Source: an uncultured Oscillospiraceae bacterium (lineage in GTDB: Bacteria > Bacillota > Clostridia > Oscillospirales > Oscillospiraceae). Taken from it: a stretch of 64,000 nucleotides of DNA. The stretch covers positions 1 through 64,000 of the forward strand of contig CANQIO010000005.1 of NCBI GenBank assembly GCA_947624065.1, written 5' to 3'. Each line of letters starts with the position of its first letter. Position 1 is the stretch's first letter. The position numbers and the translations under genes are program-made. The notes below the pieces were generated by a model. That model saw only the letters and a list, made by a program, of their open reading frames with translations, was not told where the DNA came from and searched no databases. Below are positions 57,822 to 64,000 of this stretch, piece by piece.

Positions 57822-59784
57822 TCACGGCAAGAGCATTTGGGCCCAGCTGAAGGCGCGCCTGGCTGTGGACAACGTGGACGTCAACGACGAGAACATCTAT
57901 AAGAGCGGCGGCCGGGATTTCCGCAAGCCCAAGGACGCCAAGGGCACCCTCATCCGCATTTTGGGCTACGCCGGCAAGAACAAGGGGCTGTTCGTGCTGG
58001 TGCTGGTGATGATGCTCGTCTCCACCGGCTGCACCCTGGCGGCCAGCTACTATCTCAAGCCCCTCATCGACGACTATATCGTGCCGCTCATCACCCAGCA
58101 GACCAAGGATTACGCCGCGCTGGCGCGGCAGCTCGGCATCCTGACCGTCATCTATCTGGCCAGCGCCGTGGCCACATACTTCACCTCCCGCACCTGCATG
58201 ACCCTGGCCCAGTGGGCCACTAACGCCCTGCGGCGGGACCTCTTCTCCGCGCTGCAGGATCTGCCCGTCACCTTCTTCGACCAGCACACCCACGGCGAGC
58301 TCATGAGCCGCTTCTCCAACGACGCGGACAACGTGCAGATGTGCCTGGAACAGGGCATCGTGCAGTTTTTGTCCGGCATCATCACCTTCGTGGGCACCGT
58401 GGCGCTGATGATCAACCTCAGCTGGAAGCTGTTCCTCATCACCCTTCTGACCATCGCCGTCTCCTTCGGCCTGGTCCGGGGCGTGGGCCGGTTCTCCAAG
58501 ATCCTCTTCAAAAAGCAGCAGTCCTCCCTGGGCACCCTCAACGGCTACATCGAGGAGATGCTGGACGGACTGAAGGTGGTCAAGGCCTTCAACTACGAGC
58601 AGCGGGCCAAGGAGGACTTCAGCGAGCTGAACGACGATTACCGGGACAACGCCATCTTCGCCAACTTCCTGGGCAACATCATCTTCCCCACCATGAACGC
58701 CATCATGAACGTCTGCTATGCCGTGACGGCCGTGCTGGGCGGGTTCATGACCCTGGCGGGCTCCTTCACCATCGGCTCTCTGGGCGTGTACCTCAACTAC
58801 ATCCGCCAGGTGACCATGCCCATCAACATGATGTCGAACCAGGCCATCAACCTGTTCTCCGCCATCGCCGGCGCGGAGCGCATCTTCGCCGTCATCGACC
58901 ACGAGCCGGAGCCGGACGACGGCACCGTGACGCTGGTCACTGTGGACCGCGCCCCGGACGGCACCCTCACCGAGACCGGCCATGGCGAGCGCACCGGCTT
59001 CTGGGCCTGGAAGATCCCCCAGGAGGACGGCTCTTATGAATTCCGGGAGGTGCTGGGCAACGTGCGCCTGGAGGACGTATACTTCTCCTATGTCCCGGAA
59101 AAGCCCGTCCTGCAGGGCGTCACCGTCTGGGCGAAGCCCGGCCAGAAGATCGCCTTCGTGGGCTCCACCGGCGCGGGCAAGACCACCGTCACCAACCTGA
59201 TCAACCGCTTCTATGAGATCGACAGCGGCCGCATCCTCATCGACGGCATCGACGTCAAGGACATCAAAAAATCCGGCCTGCGCCGGAGCATGGGCATCGT
59301 GCTGCAGGATACCAACCTCTTCACCGGCACGGTCATGGAGAACATCCGCTACGGCAAGCTGGACGCCACCGACGAGGAGTGCATCGCCGCGGCCAAGTCC
59401 GCCAACGCCCACGGGTTCATCACCCGCCTGCCCAACGGATACGATACCATGCTCACCGGCAACGGCCAGAACCTTTCCCAGGGCCAGCGGCAGCTGCTGG
59501 CCATCGCCCGCACCGCCGTGGCCAAGCACCCGGTGATGGTCCTGGACGAGGCCACCAGCTCCATCGATACCCGCACCGAAAAGCTCATCGACCGGGGCAT
59601 GGACGCGCTGATGGAGGGACGGACCGTGTTCGTCATCGCCCACCGGCTCTCCACCGTCCGCAACGCCCAGGCCATCGTGGTCATCGAGCACGGCCAGATC
59701 GTGGAGCGGGGCAGCCACGAGGAACTGCTGGAGCAAAAGGGCCGGTACTACATGCTCTACACCGGCCAGAGCGAGTTGGACTGA
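57814..59784 (+). CDS. ABC transporter ATP-binding/permease (heterodimeric exporter subunit B)
   Basis: GSTGAGKTTVTNLINRFYEI, LSQGQRQLLAIAR, MVLDEATSSID. Confidence 0.95.
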   Translation: MADHGKSIWAQLKARLAVDNVDVNDENIYKSGGRDFRKPKDAKGTLIRILGYAGKNKGLFVLVLVMMLVSTGCTLAASYYLKPLIDDYIVPLITQQTKDYAALARQLGILTVIYLASAVATYFTSRTCMTLAQWATNALRRDLFSALQDLPVTFFDQHTHGELMSRFSNDADNVQMCLEQGIVQFLSGIITFVGTVALMINLSWKLFLITLLTIAVSFGLVRGVGRFSKILFKKQQSSLGTLNGYIEEMLDGLKVVKAFNYEQRAKEDFSELNDDYRDNAIFANFLGNIIFPTMNAIMNVCYAVTAVLGGFMTLAGSFTIGSLGVYLNYIRQVTMPINMMSNQAINLFSAIAGAERIFAVIDHEPEPDDGTVTLVTVDRAPDGTLTETGHGERTGFWAWKIPQEDGSYEFREVLGNVRLEDVYFSYVPEKPVLQGVTVWAKPGQKIAFVGSTGAGKTTVTNLINRFYEIDSGRILIDGIDVKDIKKSGLRRSMGIVLQDTNLFTGTVMENIRYGKLDATDEECIAAAKSANAHGFITRLPNGYDTMLTGNGQNLSQGQRQLLAIARTAVAKHPVMVLDEATSSIDTRTEKLIDRGMDALMEGRTVFVIAHRLSTVRNAQAIVVIEHGQIVERGSHEELLEQKGRYYMLYTGQSELD

Positions 59785-59785
59785 T

Positions 59786-60373
59786 ATGGACTTTTTCAGA
59801 GAAAACCCCGTCGGCGGCGACAGCTGGGAGGCGCTGAAGGGCGAATGCTCCCGCTGCATGGACTGCCAGCTGGGCCATACCCGGCAGCACCTGGTGTTCG
59901 GCGTGGGGAACGAGTCGGCGGACGTGATGTTCATCGGCGAGGGCCCCGGCGAGCAGGAGGACCTGCAGGGCGAGCCCTTCGTGGGCCCCGCCGGGAAGCT
60001 TTTGGACACCATGCTCCAAATCATCGATCTGGACCGGACCCAGGTGTACATCGCCAACATCGTCAAGTGCCGCCCGCCCCGGAACCGGGACCCGCTGCCT
60101 GACGAGCAGGCGGCGTGCATGCCCTGGCTGGAGCGGCAGCTGGCCCTGGTCGACCCGAAGATCCTGGTCTTTCTGGGCCGCATCGCCGCCATGGCGTTCA
60201 TCAAGCCGGATTTCCGCATCACCAAAGAGCACGGCCAGTGGTTCGACGTGGACGGCCGCAGGGCCATGGCCATGTATCACCCCTCCGCCCTGCTGCGGGA
60301 CCCGAGCAAACGGCCGGAGACCTTCGTGGACCTGAAAACGCTGCAGCGGGAGATCCGGAGCCTGCGCGGCTGA
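59786..60373 (+). CDS. Uracil-DNA glycosylase, family 4 (Fe-S)
   Basis: MFIGEGPGEQEDLQGEPFVGPAGKLLD; NIVKCRPPRNRDP; MYHPSALLRDP. Confidence 0.95.
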   Translation: MDFFRENPVGGDSWEALKGECSRCMDCQLGHTRQHLVFGVGNESADVMFIGEGPGEQEDLQGEPFVGPAGKLLDTMLQIIDLDRTQVYIANIVKCRPPRNRDPLPDEQAACMPWLERQLALVDPKILVFLGRIAAMAFIKPDFRITKEHGQWFDVDGRRAMAMYHPSALLRDPSKRPETFVDLKTLQREIRSLRG

Positions 60374-60421
60374 GCCGCGTCCGGTCTGCCGGCGCGGACA
60401 ACAAAAAGGTGGAGTTTACAC

Positions 60422-61276
60422 ATGTCTGATCTCATCATCCGTCCCTGGCGGGAGGCGGACCGCCCCCGGCTGGTGACCCTGTGGCAGGAGGCCTTCCGCC
60501 ACGACGAGGCGTATATCCGCGCCTTCCACGACCAGTTTTTGATCCATGACAGCTGTCTTGTGGCAGAGGCGGAGGGCCAGGCGGTGTCGGCCATGTACAT
60601 CCTGGACGGGCCACTGCTGTTCCCGCCCTCCGACATGGCCCTGTCCTCGGCATACCTTTACGGGCTGGCCACCGATCCGGCCTGGCGGGGCCGGGGCATC
60701 GGCACGGCGGTATACCGCGCCTGCGTCACCTCCGCGCTGCAGCGGCAGGACGCGGCGTGCGTGCTGCCGGGAGACGAAGCCCAGTTCCACTTTTTCCGCA
60801 TGGCCGGCGGTGTGGTGCCGGTCAGCTACATCCGGGAGGGCCGGATCGCGGGGACGGAGCTGTCCCCCCAGCCGGAGCGGAACGCCGAGCGCATCTCCCT
60901 GGGGGAATACTACCTGCGGCGCAAGTCCCTGCTGCGGGGCACCCCTTACGCCGTCATGCCCGGCTCCTTCCTGAGCATGGAGGCCAGGACCATGGCGCTG
61001 TACGGCGGCGGGTTCTTCTCCGTGGACGGGGACATCCTGGCCGCGGACATAGACGGGGACGTATGCCGGGTGCGGGAGCTGCTGGCTCCCGGCGGGGACT
61101 GGAAAGAGGTGCTGGAGGCCGCGGCGGTACACCTGCCCGCCAGGGAATACGAGGTGCGCACGCCCCTGGTCCTGGAGGGCCCCGGCGAGGTCCGCCCCTA
61201 TATGACCGCCGTGTTCCGCTCCACGGTCAGCGACCCCACGGCCGGCAAGCTGTGGTGGGGCTTCGCCTTTGACTGA
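60422..61276 (+). CDS. GNAT family N-acetyltransferase (Eis-like)
   Basis: LYGLATDPAWRGRGIGTAVYRA. Confidence 0.88.
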   Translation: MSDLIIRPWREADRPRLVTLWQEAFRHDEAYIRAFHDQFLIHDSCLVAEAEGQAVSAMYILDGPLLFPPSDMALSSAYLYGLATDPAWRGRGIGTAVYRACVTSALQRQDAACVLPGDEAQFHFFRMAGGVVPVSYIREGRIAGTELSPQPERNAERISLGEYYLRRKSLLRGTPYAVMPGSFLSMEARTMALYGGGFFSVDGDILAADIDGDVCRVRELLAPGGDWKEVLEAAAVHLPAREYEVRTPLVLEGPGEVRPYMTAVFRSTVSDPTAGKLWWGFAFD

Positions 61277-61393
61277 GGCTTGCGAAAAACTTCACACATT
61301 TGTAATGACCTTTCTCTTTCTTTTGTAACATCCGGCCTGTATGATGATCATGTAAGAGTCAGTTTCTTCTCTTTCATCTTCACCCCAGGATTT

Positions 61394-61433
61394 CGCCGGA
61401 ACTCCCCAGAGTCCCGGCGATTTTCTGCGTTTT
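61394..61433 (+). terminator. Terminator-like hairpin in leader of the GTPase-NYN gene
   Basis: cgccggaact-ccccag-agtcccggcg, followed by attttctgcgtttt. Confidence 0.5.
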
Positions 61434-61458
61434 ATCCTCTCTGCAAAGGACCTCGCCT

Positions 61459-64000
61459 ATGAAAAAACTCGCCATCGGCATATTGGCCCACGTGGACGCG
61501 GGCAAGACCACCCTCTCGGAGGGGATGCTCTATCTGACGGGAAAGATCCGCCGCCTGGGCCGTGTGGACCACCGGGACACCTATCTGGACACCCACGACC
61601 TGGAGCGGGCCAGGGGCATCACCATCTTCTCCAAGCAGGCCATCCTGTCCTCCGGCGATATGGAGATCACCCTGCTGGACACGCCGGGACACGTGGACTT
61701 CTCCCCGGAGGCAGAGCGGGTGCTCCAGGTGCTGGACTATGCCATTCTGGTCATCAGCGGCACCGACGGCGTCCAGGCCCACACGGAGACCCTCTGGTCC
61801 CTGCTGGGCCGGTATCGGGTGCCCACGGTGCTGTTCGTCACCAAGATGGACGTGACCGGCACCGACGAGGCCGCCCTCATGGAGGACATCCGCGGCCGTC
61901 TGGGCGAGGGCTGCGTGGATTTTTCCGCCCCCGACAGCGCCGCCCGGGACGAGGCGGTGGCCATGCTGGACGAGGTGGTGCTGGACCGGTATATGGAGAC
62001 CGGGACCGTGTCCGACGGCGACGCGGCCGGGCTCATCCGGCAGCGAAAGCTCTTCCCCTGCTTTTTCGGCTCGGGACTGAAGCTGGACGGCGTGGAGGAA
62101 TTTCTCGCCGCGCTGGACAAATACACCCTCTCCCCCGCCTGGCCCGCCGCGCCCTTTGCCGCGCGGGTCTACAAGATCGGCCGGGACGGCCAGGGCAACC
62201 GCCTGACCTATCTGAAGGTCACCGGCGGGAGCCTCTCGGTGCGGATGCCCGTCCGCTACCTGCCTCTTCGCGGCGAGGAACCGCTGGAGGAAAAGATCAG
62301 CCAGATCCGTCTCTACTCCGGCGTGAAATTCGACACGGCGGACGCGGCGCCCGCCGGGCAGGTCTGCGCCGTGACGGGCCTGACCGCCACCTGGCCCGGC
62401 CAGGGGCTGGGGGCCGAGCCCTATCTGGTGCCTGCCATGGGCTACCGCATCGCGCTGCCCAAGGGCTGCGACGCCCGGACCATGCTGCCCCGGCTGAAGA
62501 CCCTGGAGGAGGAAGAGCCCCAGCTGCACATCCTATGGCAGGAGCGGCTGGGCGAGATCCACGTGCAGCTGATGGGCGCGGTGCAGATCGACGTGCTCAA
62601 GGGACTCATCAAGGATCGTTTCAACGTGGACGTGGACATCGACTCCGGCCAGGTGCTCTATCGGGAGACCATCCGAAGCACCGTGGAGGGCGTGGGCCAC
62701 TTTGAGCCCCTGCGCCACTATGCCGAGGTGCACCTGCTGCTGGAGCCGGGCGCGCCCGGCAGCGGCATCCAGCTGACCACTGCCTGCTCGGAGGACGTGC
62801 TGGACCGGAACTGGCAGCGGCTGATCCTCACCCACCTGGAGGAAAAACAGCACCTGGGCGTGCTCACCGGCTCCCCCCTCACGGACGTGAAGATCACGCT
62901 CCTGGCCGGCCGGGCCCATCTGAAGCACACCGAGGGCGGCGACTTCCGCCAGGCCACCTACCGGGCCGTGCGCCAGGGCCTGATGCAGGCAGAGAGCGTG
63001 CTGCTGGAGCCCTATTACGCCTTCCGGCTGGAGGTGCCCGCCGCGCAGATCGGCCGGGCCATCACCGACATCCGCGCCATGGGCGGCGTCCATGAGAGCC
63101 CCGTTTCCGCCGGGGAGATGACCGTGCTGGAGGGCAGCGCCCCCGTGGCGGCCATGGCCGATTACGCGGCCCAAGTGGCCGCCTATACCGGCGGCCGGGG
63201 ACGGTTTTCCTGCCATGTGGACGGATACCGGCCCTGCCACAACGCCCAGGCCGTCATCGACGCGCTGGGCTACGATCCGGAGGCGGACCTGGACAACACC
63301 CCCGACAGCGTTTTCTGCGCCCATGGGGCGGGCTTCACCGTGAAGTGGGACAAGGTCAAGGACTACATGCACCTGGACAGCGGTCTCAAGGACCCCGCCC
63401 GGCCGGACGCGGACGCCGCGCCCCAGGTCCGGCGGCAGAATCTGGACATCGACGAGAAGGAGCTGGAGGCCATCATGACCCGGGAGTTCGGCCCCATCCG
63501 CCGGCCGGTCTATTCCGCCCCCCAGGTCAACAGCGCCATCGGCATCGAGATGCAGGCCCGCAAGCGGCCCGAACACATCATCGTGGACGGCTACAACGTG
63601 ATTTTCGCCTGGGACGAGCTGAAGGTCCTGGCGGCCCAGAGCCTGGACCTGGCACGGGAGCGGCTGCTGCACATGCTGGCCAACTACCAGGGCTATACCA
63701 AGTGCGACCTGGCGGTGGTCTTTGACGCCTACAAGGTCCCCGGCGGCGCCGGCAGCCGGACGAGCCATGGGAACATCCGCGTGGCCTATACCCGTGAGGG
63801 CGAGACGGCGGACATGTACATCGAGCACCTGGCGGACGAGATCGGCAAGAACGAGACCGTCCGGGTGGTCACCTCCGACCGGATGGTGCAGCTGGGGGCC
63901 TTCCGCGCGGGCGTGCTGCGCACCTCCTCCGGCGAGTTCCACGCCGAGGTGGAGTGGGTCCTGGACCAGATCGCCCAAGCGGTGAAACGGACGCAGTTTT
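61459..64000 (+). CDS. TetM/EF-G-like ribosomal GTPase fused to C-terminal NYN/YacP (Rae1-like) RNase domain (3' end beyond window)
   Basis: Manually translated open frame: AHVDAGKTTLSE, ERARGITI, LLDTPGHVDFSPE, TKMD; C-terminal HIIVDGYNVIFAWDELK...VVFDAYKV...YTREGETADMYIEHLA...VVTSDRMVQ. Confidence 0.92.
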   Translation, partial: MKKLAIGILAHVDAGKTTLSEGMLYLTGKIRRLGRVDHRDTYLDTHDLERARGITIFSKQAILSSGDMEITLLDTPGHVDFSPEAERVLQVLDYAILVISGTDGVQAHTETLWSLLGRYRVPTVLFVTKMDVTGTDEAALMEDIRGRLGEGCVDFSAPDSAARDEAVAMLDEVVLDRYMETGTVSDGDAAGLIRQRKLFPCFFGSGLKLDGVEEFLAALDKYTLSPAWPAAPFAARVYKIGRDGQGNRLTYLKVTGGSLSVRMPVRYLPLRGEEPLEEKISQIRLYSGVKFDTADAAPAGQVCAVTGLTATWPGQGLGAEPYLVPAMGYRIALPKGCDARTMLPRLKTLEEEEPQLHILWQERLGEIHVQLMGAVQIDVLKGLIKDRFNVDVDIDSGQVLYRETIRSTVEGVGHFEPLRHYAEVHLLLEPGAPGSGIQLTTACSEDVLDRNWQRLILTHLEEKQHLGVLTGSPLTDVKITLLAGRAHLKHTEGGDFRQATYRAVRQGLMQAESVLLEPYYAFRLEVPAAQIGRAITDIRAMGGVHESPVSAGEMTVLEGSAPVAAMADYAAQVAAYTGGRGRFSCHVDGYRPCHNAQAVIDALGYDPEADLDNTPDSVFCAHGAGFTVKWDKVKDYMHLDSGLKDPARPDADAAPQVRRQNLDIDEKELEAIMTREFGPIRRPVYSAPQVNSAIGIEMQARKRPEHIIVDGYNVIFAWDELKVLAAQSLDLARERLLHMLANYQGYTKCDLAVVFDAYKVPGGAGSRTSHGNIRVAYTREGETADMYIEHLADEIGKNETVRVVTSDRMVQLGAFRAGVLRTSSGEFHAEVEWVLDQIAQAVKRTQF

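Noticed and set aside
57751-60273. 840-aa minus-strand ORF
   Set aside because: Antisense of the ABC exporter and UDG genes; spurious in high GC.
62533-63978. 481-aa minus-strand ORF
   Set aside because: Antisense of the GTPase-NYN fusion, which has clear family motifs on the plus strand.

Overview
High-GC Firmicutes (Clostridia/Oscillospiraceae-like) chromosomal segment. Left ~9.5 kb: accessory region with a relaxase C-terminus, an IS630-like transposase fragment, several small secreted proteins, PadR plus duplicated DUF6120-like genes, an exported Cys-motif protein with an ABC-2 type exporter, and remnants of an integrase and a flavodoxin. The rest is mostly core: rnj, recR, rpe, an XpaC/TelA/LemA/TPM operon, three tRNAs, spore coat genes, proBA, M23 peptidase, pgk-tpiA-gpmI-eno, trmL, a liv-type ABC operon, a TrpXYZ-like ABC operon, tyrS, and the recN-argR-nadK-tlyA-dxs / ispA-xseB-xseA-nusB-asp23-spoIIIAH..AA block. 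That block is interrupted by a BspA-like LRR gene. Then come a heterodimeric ABC exporter, a family 4 UDG and a GNAT. The most striking item is a window-edge ORF (61459..64000+, absent from the supplied ORF track) that fuses a TetM/EF-G-like ribosomal GTPase to a C-terminal NYN/YacP (Rae1-like) endoribonuclease domain. Other leads are a shared inverted-repeat motif at the -35 of two ABC transporter promoters, palindromic operators, gene remnants, and a tandem 131-aa module in the BspA-like protein. All family calls are from reading the sequence; no searches were run.
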